A DNA stretch of 64,000 nucleotides from Solimonas soli DSM 21787 (GTDB lineage: Bacteria > Pseudomonadota > Gammaproteobacteria > Nevskiales > Nevskiaceae). Every line of letters begins with the position of its first letter. Positions within the stretch are counted from its first letter, which is position 1. Both the position numbers and the translations under genes were made by a program. Of the stretch, positions 1 through 8,846 are shown one piece after another. The stretch lies in contig NZ_AXDW01000007.1 in assembly GCF_000474945.1 (NCBI RefSeq), positions 248,001 to 312,000 of the forward strand. Reading direction: 5' to 3'. The notes below the pieces were generated by a model, which made no database searches, was not told the DNA's origin, and saw only the letters and a list, made by a program, of their open reading frames with translations.

Positions 1-2597
1 CATTTGCTGATGACTCCCTTCAGTCCGCCGCCGATCAGGGCGGCGATGTCGGCCAGGGTGAGCAGCGGCGCGATGCCGCCGGGCGCGACGAGATAACGGG
101 GTTCCCAGCCGGGCGCGAACTTTTCCTTGAACGCACGCAGGCCCTGGAAGTTGTAGAACTGCCCGCCGTGCGCGAACAGCAGGCGCCCGAAGCGGTGCCA
201 GCGCGAGGCCAGCGGGTGATCGATCATGCCCGACATCGGCGCCATGCCGAGGCCGAAGCTCTGGTAGCCGAGCGACTGCAGCTGCGTGAGCGTCCTGGCG
301 AACAGGAAATCCATCGCGCCCTTCGGCGCGTCCGGCAGGTAGCGCATGAGATCGACGACCGAATCGATGCGCTGCTCGGTGATCATCACGCTGACGAAGG
401 CGACGATGCGCTCGCCGTGCCGGGCCACGCCGACCGCGCCGGCGGTCAGGTAACGCGCGTCGAAGCGGCCGAGCGAGAAGCTCTTCTCGCGCGTCTCGTG
501 CGCCGCCAGCCAGGCGTCGGACACCACGCGCAGCTGCGGCAGCCATTCGGCGATCGCCTCGCCCTCGCGCCATTCGAACGTCAGGCCCTCACGCTCGCCG
601 CGGCTGGCGCCGTGGCGCAGGTTGGCGCGCGCGCTGCCCTTGAGCGTGAAGTCGGGCAGCGACACCGAGGCGTATTCGCCGAGCTTGAGCGCGCGCAGGC
701 CGGCGTCGAGATAGAGCGGCAGCGAGGCCGGCGGCACCTGGTAGAACGCCGCGCGTCCGCCGTGCGCGGCGGCCAGCTCGATGAAGCGCCAGATCAGCTC
801 CGGCCATTCCTTCACCGGCCCGATCGGATCGTGCAGCGCGACCCAGGAGCGCGCGTGCTTGCCATACATCAGGAAGGCATTGCCGGAAGCCGAGAACAGC
901 AGGGACTTGTCGCCGGTCAGCGCCAGCAGGCCTTCGGCGCGCGGCTGCTTGCGGATGATGGCCTGCGCGCGCTGCAGCTCCTCGGCGGTGGCCGGTCGCA
1001 CGTCGCCGGACACCGGCCGCATCAGCTGCCAGCTGGCGTAGACCAGCGCCAGCGCGGCGATGCCGGTGATCGCGCGCAGCGAACGCGGCGCGTTGGCATT
1101 GAAGGCGAACTGCCACCACAGCTCGTTGCCATACGAGACGTCGCGGTAGGCGAAGAACAGCACCCAGACGACGACGGCGATCACGCAGCCGATGGCGATG
1201 AACCAGTCGATCGAAAAGCTCTGCGTGACCAGCGAGGCGCGCCGGTAGAACTCCTTGCGCGAAGCGAGCAGGGTCAGCCACAGGAAGGCCAGCAGGACCA
1301 TTTCGCCGACGGCGAGGCCCTTGGGCAGCGCCAGCACGAAGCTCAGCGCCGCGAGCAGCACGGCCGCCCACCAGGCGGCGTCGAGCCGGTGCAGCAGCCC
1401 GCGGGCGATGAACAGGAAGGCGATGCCGACCATGCTGCCGATGAAGTGCGAGGCCTCGACCAGCGGCAGCGGCACCTTCAGCGCCAGCAGCTCGGCCGCC
1501 TCGTCGGTCGCCGGCGTCACGCCGGACACCAGCAGCATGACGCCGACGATCAGCGTGAAAGCGGCGAGGAAGGCCGGCGACAGCCGCGCCGCGGCGCGCG
1601 TCACCGGCGCGGCGACGCCGACGCGCAGTTCGAACAGCGCCAGCATCGCCACCGCCACCAGCAGCGGCAGCAGGTAGTAGATGCCGCGATAGAGGATCAG
1701 CGCGCCGGCCAGCTGCTCGGGCGGCATGCGCCCCGAATACGCGAGCAGCAGGGTCGCCTCGAACACGCCGAGGCCGCCCGGCACGTGGCTGATGATGCCG
1801 AGCGTGATGGCGATGGCGTAGAAGGCGATGAAGGCCGGGAAGTTGATGCCCTCGTGCGGCAGCAGGAACCACAGCGCCGCCGCCGAGAACACCAGCTCGA
1901 CGATCGAGATGCCGAGCTGCTGGAGTGCCAGGCCGGCGCGCGGCAGGGCGACCGTCAGGCGCGGCCCGAGCGGCAGCTCGCGCCGCGCCGCGCAGAGCGT
2001 GACGAAGGCGGCGACGCCCATCAGCAGCAGCACGGCGATCGTGCGCAGGAGGTTCGCCGACAGGTGCGTGACGCCGCCCATCTGCTTGGCGCCCCACAGC
2101 AAGCCGAGTGCGCCGAGCGTGGAAATGCCGATGCCGAAGGCGAGCGCGTTGAAGGCGATCGCCCGCCCGACTTTCGGCGCCTCGACGCCGGCCGCGCTGT
2201 ACATGCGCATGCGCACCGCGCCGCCGGTCAGCACGCCGAGGCCGACCGTGTTGCCGAGCGCATAGGCGATGAACGAGGTGAGCATGACCACGCGCGGCTT
2301 CACGCGCGCGCCGACGTAGCGCAGGCTGGAGAAGTCGTAGCCGCTCAGGGCGATGAAGCTGGCGGCGGTCATCAGCGCGGCGAGCGCGATGTCGGACTTC
2401 GCGGTGCCGCGTATCGCCGTCAGCAGGTCGGCGTAGCGGATCTCCGCGGTCAGGCGCTGCAGCGCGAAAAGGATCAGGGCCGTCAGCGCCACGGCCCCGG
2501 CGATCGTCAGCGCCATGCGCCAGCGCGACCAGCGCAGCCCGGGTGCCGCGCCGGCGGCGGGTTCAGGACTGGCGGCGGGCTTTACGGGGTCCGGCAT
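1..2597 (-). CDS. mprF: Bifunctional phosphatidylglycerol lysyltransferase/flippase MprF (3' end cut by window)
   Basis: Inner-membrane enzyme that transfers an amino acid from aminoacyl-tRNA to phosphatidylglycerol and flips the cationic lipid, lowering envelope negative charge. The frame is open from an ATG at 2597 to the window edge, 865 codons. The family is about 840-880 residues, so only a few C-terminal residues are missing. The N-terminal half is a chain of hydrophobic segments and contains the flippase-type stretch HVPGGLGVFEA. The C-terminal half is the soluble GNAT-like DUF2156 synthetase domain, with SLLFSASGNAFLMYG and the end motif YNFQGLRAFKEKFAPGWEPR. The substrate amino acid (Lys or Ala) cannot be read from sequence. 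It follows dsbC on the same strand after about 130 bp. Confidence 0.93.
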   Translation of the reverse strand, partial: MPDPVKPAASPEPAAGAAPGLRWSRWRMALTIAGAVALTALILFALQRLTAEIRYADLLTAIRGTAKSDIALAALMTAASFIALSGYDFSSLRYVGARVKPRVVMLTSFIAYALGNTVGLGVLTGGAVRMRMYSAAGVEAPKVGRAIAFNALAFGIGISTLGALGLLWGAKQMGGVTHLSANLLRTIAVLLLMGVAAFVTLCAARRELPLGPRLTVALPRAGLALQQLGISIVELVFSAAALWFLLPHEGINFPAFIAFYAIAITLGIISHVPGGLGVFEATLLLAYSGRMPPEQLAGALILYRGIYYLLPLLVAVAMLALFELRVGVAAPVTRAAARLSPAFLAAFTLIVGVMLLVSGVTPATDEAAELLALKVPLPLVEASHFIGSMVGIAFLFIARGLLHRLDAAWWAAVLLAALSFVLALPKGLAVGEMVLLAFLWLTLLASRKEFYRRASLVTQSFSIDWFIAIGCVIAVVVWVLFFAYRDVSYGNELWWQFAFNANAPRSLRAITGIAALALVYASWQLMRPVSGDVRPATAEELQRAQAIIRKQPRAEGLLALTGDKSLLFSASGNAFLMYGKHARSWVALHDPIGPVKEWPELIWRFIELAAAHGGRAAFYQVPPASLPLYLDAGLRALKLGEYASVSLPDFTLKGSARANLRHGASRGEREGLTFEWREGEAIAEWLPQLRVVSDAWLAAHETREKSFSLGRFDARYLTAGAVGVARHGERIVAFVSVMITEQRIDSVVDLMRYLPDAPKGAMDFLFARTLTQLQSLGYQSFGLGMAPMSGMIDHPLASRWHRFGRLLFAHGGQFYNFQGLRAFKEKFAPGWEPRYLVAPGGIAPLLTLADIAALIGGGLKGVISK

Positions 2598-2728
2598 CGA
2601 AGGTCGGGGCGATCAGGCGGAAGCGCTGCGCGATTGTATGCGGCCGGCACGACGGGTATCTGAACCCTGACCGGCGGCGGGCCGGCGGCGTCCGCCCGGC
2701 GCGGCGCCGGACGGCGCCTCGATCCGGT

Positions 2729-3493
2729 TCAGCCCTGGCGCGGCGCGGTCGTGAAGGCCGCGCTCGGCGGCGCCTCGAGGCGCTGCAGCAGCGCGGCCGG
2801 CGGCAGGTAGCCGTTGACGACGCTGCCGTCCTCGAGCACCAGCAGCGGCGTGCCGCGCAGGCCGAACTGGTTGCCGAGCTCCCATTCGCGCTGCACGACG
2901 TTCTCGCAATCGGCGCCGCCGCTGACCGGCATGCCCTGCTTGGCCTGCGTCAGCGCCGCCTGGCGGTCGGCCGAGCACCACACGGCCTCGGCCTTGCGGA
3001 ACGATTCGGAATTCGGCCCGGTGCGCGGATACGAGAGATAGCGGATCTCGATGCCCTCGGCGTTGTACTGGGCGATCTCGCTGTGCAGCTTGCGGCAGTA
3101 GCCGCAGTCGACGTCGGTGAACACGCTGACGATGTGCTTGGCGCGGCCCTGCGGCGCGAAGATGATCATCTGATCCTCGCCGAGCGCGGCCAGCTTGGCG
3201 ACGCGGTCGGCCTTGCGCAGGTTCTCGGTGACGTTCTCGCCGGTCTGCAGATTGACCATGTCGCCCTCGATGAGGAACTTGCCGTCGGCGGTCACATAGG
3301 CGACGTTGGCGCCGTCCTGCACCTCGTACAGGCCGTGCGCGGAGGCCGGGCGCACGGCTTCCGGCGACAGGTCCGGCAGCACCCTGGCGATCTTGGCGCG
3401 CACGGCATCGAGCTCGGAATTCTGTTTCGGCGCGCAGGCCGAAAGCGCGAGGATCGCCGCAACGGCGGCGCACAGCGGCAGGACGAACTTCAT
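2729..3493 (-). CDS. dsbC: Thiol:disulfide interchange protein DsbC, lipoprotein form
   Basis: Periplasmic disulfide isomerase of the DsbC/DsbG family, 254 aa. It has an N-terminal dimerisation region and then a thioredoxin-like domain with the redox motif CGYC at residues 130-133. The cis-Pro-type segment GLRGTPLLVLEDG lies near the C terminus. The leader is short and hydrophobic and ends in LSAC, a lipobox with Cys20, so the protein is probably membrane-anchored. Classical DsbC is soluble. A GTG nine bases upstream (3502) is an alternative start, but the ATG at 3493 gives the normal leader length. The gene lies directly downstream of xerD, the conserved xerD-dsbC order of gammaproteobacteria. 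Confidence 0.93.
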   Translation of the reverse strand: MKFVLPLCAAVAAILALSACAPKQNSELDAVRAKIARVLPDLSPEAVRPASAHGLYEVQDGANVAYVTADGKFLIEGDMVNLQTGENVTENLRKADRVAKLAALGEDQMIIFAPQGRAKHIVSVFTDVDCGYCRKLHSEIAQYNAEGIEIRYLSYPRTGPNSESFRKAEAVWCSADRQAALTQAKQGMPVSGGADCENVVQREWELGNQFGLRGTPLLVLEDGSVVNGYLPPAALLQRLEAPPSAAFTTAPRQG

Positions 3494-3568
3494 GGTTTCC
3501 ACGACGGGCGGAGGAAGGCGGCCATTATGACAGCACGGCCCGCCGGCGGTTCACCGCGGCGGTGTTTT

Positions 3569-4498
3569 TCAGGCGCGCGGATGATGCCGGGCATGCAGCT
3601 CGCGCAGGCGCGCCTTGGCGACGTGCGTGTAGATCTGCGTGGTCGACAGATCGGCATGGCCGAGCAGGGCCTGCACGGCGCGCAGGTCGGCGCCGTGTTC
3701 GAGCAGATGCGTGGCGAAGGCGTGGCGCAGCGTATGCGGCGACAGTGCCGTGCGGATGCCGGCCTGGCGCGCGTAGGCCTTGATGCGCAGCCAGAAGTTC
3801 TGCCGCGTCATCGCCGCGCCGCGCGTCGTCACGAACAGCCAGTCGGCGCCGGCCACGGCCCGCTCGCCGCGCGCCTCGCGCACATAGCGCTGCAGCCAGT
3901 GCAAGGCCTCCTCGCCCATCGGCACGAGGCGCTCCTTGCCGCCCTTGCCAAGCACCTGCACGACGCCCTGGCGCAGGTCGGCGCTGGTCAGCTTGAGCGT
4001 GACCAGCTCGCTGACGCGCAGGCCGCTGGCGTACATCAGCTCGAGCATGGCGCGATCGCGCAGGCCGAGATCGGATTCGACGTCCGGCGCTTCCAGCAGG
4101 TTCTGCACGTCGCGCTCGGCCAGCGTCTTCGGCAGGCGCAGGCCGAGCCTGGGTGATTCGATGCGCGCGCTCGGGTCGTCGTCGCGCTGCCGGTCGGTGT
4201 TGAGATAGCGGTAGAACTGGCGCAGCGCCGACAGCAGGCGCGCCTGCGAGCGCGGATTGCGACGCACGGCGGCCAGGTAGTCGCGCAGATCGGCCTCGCG
4301 CGCGCCGGCGATCGCCACGCCGCGCGGCGCCAGCCAGCGCGCGAACAGCGCGAGATCGGAGCGGTAGCTGGCCTGCGTGTTGGCGGCGAGCCCGCGCTCC
4401 AGCCACAGGCGGTCGAGGAAGCGCTCGATCGCCGCGCGATCTTCATCGCTCGGCGCGGCGGCGAGGGAGATCGACGGAGGCGAAGCGGCGCGCGGCAT
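3569..4498 (-). CDS. xerD: Site-specific tyrosine recombinase XerD
   Basis: Resolves chromosome dimers at dif together with XerC. The protein has 309 aa, a normal length for XerD. The N-terminal SAM-like core-binding domain spans roughly residues 20-105. The catalytic domain carries the full set of active residues: Arg161 in ASGLRVSE, Lys185 in GKGGKER, His255/Arg258 in HTLRHAF, His281 in GHAD and nucleophile Tyr290 in QIYTHV. The start was placed at the ATG giving MPRAASPP. A longer frame upstream (to 4576) has no family resemblance. dsbC follows on the same strand, as in E. coli. Confidence 0.95.
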   Translation of the reverse strand: MPRAASPPSISLAAAPSDEDRAAIERFLDRLWLERGLAANTQASYRSDLALFARWLAPRGVAIAGAREADLRDYLAAVRRNPRSQARLLSALRQFYRYLNTDRQRDDDPSARIESPRLGLRLPKTLAERDVQNLLEAPDVESDLGLRDRAMLELMYASGLRVSELVTLKLTSADLRQGVVQVLGKGGKERLVPMGEEALHWLQRYVREARGERAVAGADWLFVTTRGAAMTRQNFWLRIKAYARQAGIRTALSPHTLRHAFATHLLEHGADLRAVQALLGHADLSTTQIYTHVAKARLRELHARHHPRA

Positions 4499-4653
4499 GG
4501 GCGTATTGAAGCGTCGCCGCGCACGAGGCGGCAAGTGGAACCGGCACGGCGCGGCCCGCCGGTGGCTTGCGTTCACGATGCGGAACGCGCACCGTGCGCG
4601 CAGTGCGGCGGAGCGGTTCCGGCGCGATCACGCCGAGACGCCGGACCCCAACA

Positions 4654-5061
4654 ATGGCTGTCAAGCCCTACGCCGGCGACGCGCAGCGTCGCCAGGAACG
4701 CCAGCAGAATTACGACATCGCGCCGACCATCAGCGAGCGCTGGCCCGAGGTGCGCAGCGTCGCCGTCGACCTGCGCTTCGCACGCATGGAGCGACGCACG
4801 CTGCCGATGCCCTACCGGCAGATCTTCCTGCCGCCGATGCGCGCCTTCTTCGCCTTCCTCTGCCCCGATCCCGAGTGCCGCAACGGCGGCTTCGATCTGA
4901 CGCCGACGATCGAGCGCGGCCACGCGCGGCACGGCGGCGCGATCCACGGCACGCTCGCCTGCGGCGGCCAGCGGCCGACGCGCGAACGCGGGTGGGCGGC
5001 CTGCGAGATCGAACTGCAGTTCGACGTCATCTTCGATGACGACCCGCCGGCATCCGCCTGA
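4654..5061 (+). CDS. Conserved-looking hypothetical protein
   Basis: A 135-aa soluble protein that I do not recognise by family name. It has no signal peptide or membrane segment. Two cysteine-containing stretches, CPDPECRNGGFDL near residue 72 and TLACGGQ near residue 103, with nearby histidines, resemble a small metal-binding or zinc-ribbon-like patch, but this is a guess. The C-terminal EIELQFDVIFDDD is acidic. It is divergently placed from xerD, with the ATG at 4654. An in-frame extension back to 4567 is possible but is Arg-rich and looks like antisense noise. The codon pattern matches the neighbours, so I take it as real. Confidence 0.7.
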   Translation: MAVKPYAGDAQRRQERQQNYDIAPTISERWPEVRSVAVDLRFARMERRTLPMPYRQIFLPPMRAFFAFLCPDPECRNGGFDLTPTIERGHARHGGAIHGTLACGGQRPTRERGWAACEIELQFDVIFDDDPPASA

Positions 5062-5122
5062 ACGGGTGCGCCGCCTCGCCCGGCGCGAGACGGCGGCCGG
5101 CGAGCCGGCGCCGCGCGGCGCC

Positions 5123-5302
5123 TCAGCCGGGCCTGATCACGCTCATCAGTTCGGTGGCCGCGAACGATTGCGAATGCTTCGCCGGACCGCGAACCCAGGT
5201 GCAGCGGACGCGGCCATCGCTCCTGTCGATCGCGGACACTTTCATGCGGACGCTGCCGCTGCGCTGGACGACGATGTCGCCGACCTTGAATGGCTTGTCC
5301 AT
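5123..5302 (-). CDS. YodC-like DUF2158 small protein
   Basis: A 59-residue protein of the DUF2158 (YodC) family: the opening KPFKVGDIVVQRSGSVRMKV and a central CTW motif are typical of these small SH3-like beta proteins. The function of the family is unknown. The start is at the second of two adjacent ATGs, because GGAG sits seven bases before it; the first ATG (5305) would leave only four bases. It stands alone between a hypothetical gene and a divergent small ORF. Confidence 0.8.
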   Translation of the reverse strand: MDKPFKVGDIVVQRSGSVRMKVSAIDRSDGRVRCTWVRGPAKHSQSFAATELMSVIRPG

Positions 5303-5488
5303 CATTGAACTCCGAAGCGGATGCGGACGGGCGGAGAACCACGGTGCGCCGACCACGCGACAAAAGCAACACGGAACGCGCGGCCGCCGCACGTGAACCG
5401 GCGCGCGGCGCGCGGCCGCGCGCCGATTTGCAGTGCGTAAGCTTTGCGCGCAGACTGCAATTCCAACCGCTGCCGGTCCCGCGTCGCC

Positions 5489-5722
5489 ATGTCGTTTCCC
5501 TCCGGCTGCAGCGATCACGATTTCACCTACCTCATGCGCCTGTTTCGCGGCCAGCAACCGGCGCCGCCGCTGGGCGAGGATGAAAGGCGTCTGGCGCGCG
5601 CCGGCTGGCTCTATCGCAACGAAGCCGGCGTGCTGGCGGTGACGGCGGAAGTCACCGCGCATTTCCGCAAGGTCTGGCAACCGATCGTCGTCGAGTCCGG
5701 ACGCCGCCGCTCGAGCAGCTGA
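5489..5722 (+). CDS. Small hypothetical protein
   Basis: A 77-aa open frame starting MSFPSGCSDHDFTYLM and ending in an Arg/Ser tail. It has no signal peptide, transmembrane segment or motif that I recognise. Its composition is balanced (FRKVW, GEDERRLARAG, AVTAEVTAHF) and not as Arg/Ala-skewed as the antisense shadows here. It also fills a gap between two annotated genes. I consider it plausible but unproven. Confidence 0.45.
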   Translation: MSFPSGCSDHDFTYLMRLFRGQQPAPPLGEDERRLARAGWLYRNEAGVLAVTAEVTAHFRKVWQPIVVESGRRRSSS

Positions 5723-5869
5723 GTTCCCACAGCCGTCGCCATGGCGCGACGGATCGCCGAGTGTGCGCACGCGACCGCGCGGCACGCTTTTCCGTGACGC
5801 GGCCCGACGCCGCATCGCTCACAACGCCGCCTTGCAACGGTGACATCGCGCCGCCGGCGCCCTTCGAAC

Positions 5870-6541
5870 ATGCATCGCTTGCTCTTCCTGCTGTGCCACG
5901 CCGTGGCCTGCGCGCTGCTGCGCTCGTATCGTTTCCGCGCGGTCGGCGAACCGCCGGCCGGCGGCCCGTACATCCTCGCCATCTGGCATCAGAACCTGTT
6001 CGCCGGCATCCTCGCGCAAAGCGCCCGGCCGCACGTCGTCATGGTGTCGCGCTCGCGCCACGCCGATCCGCTCGACTACGCGCTCGGCCGGCTCGGCCAC
6101 GTCGTCGTGCGCGGCAGCTCGCGGCGCGGAACGCGCGACAAGGGCGGCCGCCAGGCCAAGGACGAGATGATCGACGTGCTGATGTCGGGCCTGCCCGGCG
6201 CGGTGACGGTCGACGGACCGAAAGGGCCCGCGCGCGAAGCCAAGCCCGGCATCGTCGACATGGCCATGCGCACCGGCCTGCCGATCGTGCCATACGCGGC
6301 GCTCGCCGAGCGCTACTGGAGCTTCCCGACCTGGGACGCCTTCCGCCTGCCGAAGCCGTTCACCACCATTCACGTTCATTACGGCGCGCCGCTGCGCATC
6401 GACGCGCGCGCCACGCCGCGGCAGTTCGATGACATGCTCATCGAACTCGGCAAGCGCATCACCGCGCTGGACGACGGCCCGCTGCGGCCGCGCCGCCGGT
6501 GGCGGACGGCGCGCCGGCGCGCGCCGCTCGGCAGCGCTTGA
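5870..6541 (+). CDS. DUF374 lysophospholipid acyltransferase-like protein
   Basis: A 223-aa protein of the DUF374 family, distantly related to LPLAT acyltransferases acting on lipid A or phospholipids at the inner membrane. Visible motifs are YILAIWHQNLF (replacing the usual NHxxxxD block), VVMVSRSRHADPL, and VTVDGPKGPAREAKPG followed by GLPIVPYAA, all characteristic of DUF374. The ATG at 5870 gives a leader starting MHRLLFLLCHAVACALL, an N-terminal hydrophobic anchor. It is followed 84 bp later by a PlsC-like gene on the same strand, so the two may act in one envelope-lipid step. The substrate is unknown. Confidence 0.85.
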   Translation: MHRLLFLLCHAVACALLRSYRFRAVGEPPAGGPYILAIWHQNLFAGILAQSARPHVVMVSRSRHADPLDYALGRLGHVVVRGSSRRGTRDKGGRQAKDEMIDVLMSGLPGAVTVDGPKGPAREAKPGIVDMAMRTGLPIVPYAALAERYWSFPTWDAFRLPKPFTTIHVHYGAPLRIDARATPRQFDDMLIELGKRITALDDGPLRPRRRWRTARRRAPLGSA

Positions 6542-6625
6542 ACGGCAGGGCCCGGCCGGCGGCCGCCGCCGTCGCGGCACTGCCGGCGTCTCGCGTCTGG
6601 CGGTCCAAGCCGCCGCCGTCCGATA

Positions 6626-7387
6626 ATGGCGCTCCCTATGCGCCGCCTTTTCCATCTCGTCTACGCGCCTTACGCCGCGCTGATGCTGGCCTTGCTCATC
6701 CCGCCGGTCTGCGTCGCCGTCATCGCCAGCCGCTCGCTCGAGACGCGCCGCAACGTCGGCCGCATCGGCGCACGGCTGATGCTGGCGGCGATCGGCGTGC
6801 CGCTGCGCGTGCGCGGCACCGAGCATCTGCCGGCCGGCGCCAACATCGTCGTCTGCAACCATGCCAGCTACATCGACGGCATGGTCATGACCGCGGCGCT
6901 GCCGCCGCATTACAGCTTCGTCGTGCAGGACGGCGCCGAGCGCTGGCCGCTGATCGGCCGCTGCCTGAACGCGATGGGCGTCATCTTCGTCAATCGCCGC
7001 GAGGCGCGCGCCGGCGCGCGCACCACGCGCGAGCTGATGCGGCGCCTGCACGGCGGCGAGGCGCTGACCATCTTCGCCGAAGGCACGTTCAAGCCGGAAC
7101 CGGGGCTGCTGCCGTTCAAGGCCGGCGCCTTCCTGATGGCGGCGCGCTGCGGCGTGCCCGTGGTGCCGGCGGCGATCCGCGGTTCGCGGCGGCTCTTTGG
7201 CGGCGGCCGACGCCTGCCGCGCTGGAGCGCGCTGCACATCGAGATCGCCCCGCCGCTCAAGGCGGACGGCAGCGAACGCGAGGCCGCGCTCGCGCTGCGC
7301 GACGTCGTGCGCCGCGAGGTCCTGCGGCTCAGCGGCGAAGCCGATCACGTGACCGCCCTCGCCGATCGCGGCGACAGCGAGCTCTGA
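6626..7387 (+). CDS. 1-acyl-sn-glycerol-3-phosphate acyltransferase (PlsC-like)
   Basis: A 253-aa member of the PlsC/LPLAT family, which acylates lysophosphatidate or a related lysolipid. The block NHASYIDG (about residue 78) is a variant of the catalytic NHxxxxD motif. The acceptor-binding block reads FAEGTFKPEPG, and VPVVPAAIRGS is the fourth conserved block. Two hydrophobic helices occupy residues 8-35. It is a separate family from the DUF374 protein just upstream but probably shares its transcript. No dedicated ribosome site is obvious. The ATG at 6638 is an alternative start. Confidence 0.88.
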   Translation: MALPMRRLFHLVYAPYAALMLALLIPPVCVAVIASRSLETRRNVGRIGARLMLAAIGVPLRVRGTEHLPAGANIVVCNHASYIDGMVMTAALPPHYSFVVQDGAERWPLIGRCLNAMGVIFVNRREARAGARTTRELMRRLHGGEALTIFAEGTFKPEPGLLPFKAGAFLMAARCGVPVVPAAIRGSRRLFGGGRRLPRWSALHIEIAPPLKADGSEREAALALRDVVRREVLRLSGEADHVTALADRGDSEL

Positions 7388-7514
7388 GCATGCCGGACAG
7401 CGAAGCGGGCCTGGTGAATGGCCGCAGCGCGCAGGCGCCGCGGGCAGGCGCAGCGACTGAATTCACCATGCGAATTGGTTATCCTCCTCGCCCCCGCCCG
7501 TCGTCGCCCCCTGC

Positions 7515-8834
7515 ATGAAGCCGCTTTCCCGCCCGCAAGGCTGGAGCAACTGGTCCGGTACCGTTCGCTGTGAACCGAACTGGTGCTCGGAACCGGTTTC
7601 GCTCGAAGAAATCCAGGCCGAAGTGCTGCGCGCCGCCGAGGAAGGCGAGCGCCTGCGCGTGATCGGCTCGGGCTGCTCGTTCGCGCCGCTGTGCTGGACC
7701 GACGACAACCAGATGTCGCTGCGCCGCTTCACCGGCATCGAGAGCGCCGACGTGCAGCGCAGCCGTGTCTGGGTGCGCGCCGGCACCACGCTGCGTCACC
7801 TCAACGAACTGCTCGCCGAGCGCGAGCTTGCGCTCGAGAACGGCCCGTCCACCGACGCGCCGACGATCGCCGGCCTCATCGCCACCGGCTCGCACGGCAG
7901 CGGCACCGCCTTCGGCAACCTCGCCAGCATGGTCACCGGCCTGCGCCTGGTGCTGGCCGACGGCTCGGTGCGTGTCTGCTCTCGCGAGCAGCAGCCGGAG
8001 CTGTTCGACGCCGCGCGCGTCTCGCTCGGCGCGCTCGGCGTCGTCACCCACATCGAGCTGCAATGCATCGATCACTATCGCCTGAAGGTGACGTCGCGGC
8101 GCGCCAGCTTCGGCGAAACCCTGGCGCGGCTCACCGAATTGCGCCGCGAGCACCGCAATCTGGAACTGCACTGGTTTCCGTACGCCGGCGTCGTGCGCCA
8201 GCGCTATGCCGACGAATCGCGCGAAGCGCCGCAGCCGGCGCTGAGCGTCGCCACCGTGCGCGGCCTGGCCTACGAGCAGATCATGCTGCGCGGCATGCGC
8301 ACCCTGGCGCGCCGCTCGACGCAGGCCGCGGAGTACGCCGGCAAGCTGCTCGCCGCGCGCCTGCCGACGGAAAGCTGCGTGCTCGACGCCGAGCGCGCGT
8401 ATGCGCTGCCGCGGCGCACCCGCGTGCAGCAGCTCGAATATGCACTGCCGCTCGAACGCGCCGCCGACATCCTGCGCCAGCTCGAGCGCGTGATCCGCGC
8501 GCTCGATTTCCGCGTGCACATCCCGATCGAGATCCGCTTCGTGCGCGGCGACGATGCCTGGCTGTCGCCGCAGTACCGGCGCGACAGCGTCTGCATCGCC
8601 CTGCCCGCCTACGGCGATCGCCCTTACGCCGCCTACTTCGCCGCCGTCACCGAGCTGTTCGATCGCAGCGAAGGCCGGCCGCACTGGGGCTCGGCGCACG
8701 ACAAGACGATCAGCGACCTGCGTCCGCTGTATCCGCGCCTCGACGACTTCTGCGCCCTGCGCCGGCAGCTCGACCCGCACGGCCTGTTTCTCAATCCGCA
8801 CATCGCCCGCCTGTTCGGCGCGAACCTGCGCTGA
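7515..8834 (+). CDS. FAD-linked oxidase, D-arabinono-1,4-lactone/L-gulonolactone oxidase family
   Basis: A 439-aa flavoenzyme of the VAO/PCMH type. The N-terminal FAD-binding domain contains LRVIGSGCSFAPLCWTDD, then GPSTDAPTIAGLIATGSHGSG, where a histidine sits in the HGSG motif typical of aldonolactone oxidases, and SLGALGVVTHIELQC. The C-terminal ALO domain ends with RPHWGSAHDKT and LDPHGLFLNPHI, the HWxx and FxN motifs of the family. Bacterial members oxidise sugar acids, lactones or alditols, and the substrate here cannot be assigned. zapE follows after 12 bp, so the genes are probably co-transcribed. Confidence 0.88.
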   Translation: MKPLSRPQGWSNWSGTVRCEPNWCSEPVSLEEIQAEVLRAAEEGERLRVIGSGCSFAPLCWTDDNQMSLRRFTGIESADVQRSRVWVRAGTTLRHLNELLAERELALENGPSTDAPTIAGLIATGSHGSGTAFGNLASMVTGLRLVLADGSVRVCSREQQPELFDAARVSLGALGVVTHIELQCIDHYRLKVTSRRASFGETLARLTELRREHRNLELHWFPYAGVVRQRYADESREAPQPALSVATVRGLAYEQIMLRGMRTLARRSTQAAEYAGKLLAARLPTESCVLDAERAYALPRRTRVQQLEYALPLERAADILRQLERVIRALDFRVHIPIEIRFVRGDDAWLSPQYRRDSVCIALPAYGDRPYAAYFAAVTELFDRSEGRPHWGSAHDKTISDLRPLYPRLDDFCALRRQLDPHGLFLNPHIARLFGANLR

Positions 8835-8846
8835 CCGTCCGCCGGG

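Noticed and set aside
168-2663. 831-codon plus-strand frame at the left end
   Set aside because: It lies antisense to mprF, whose own minus-strand frame is intact with clear motifs and just runs off the window.
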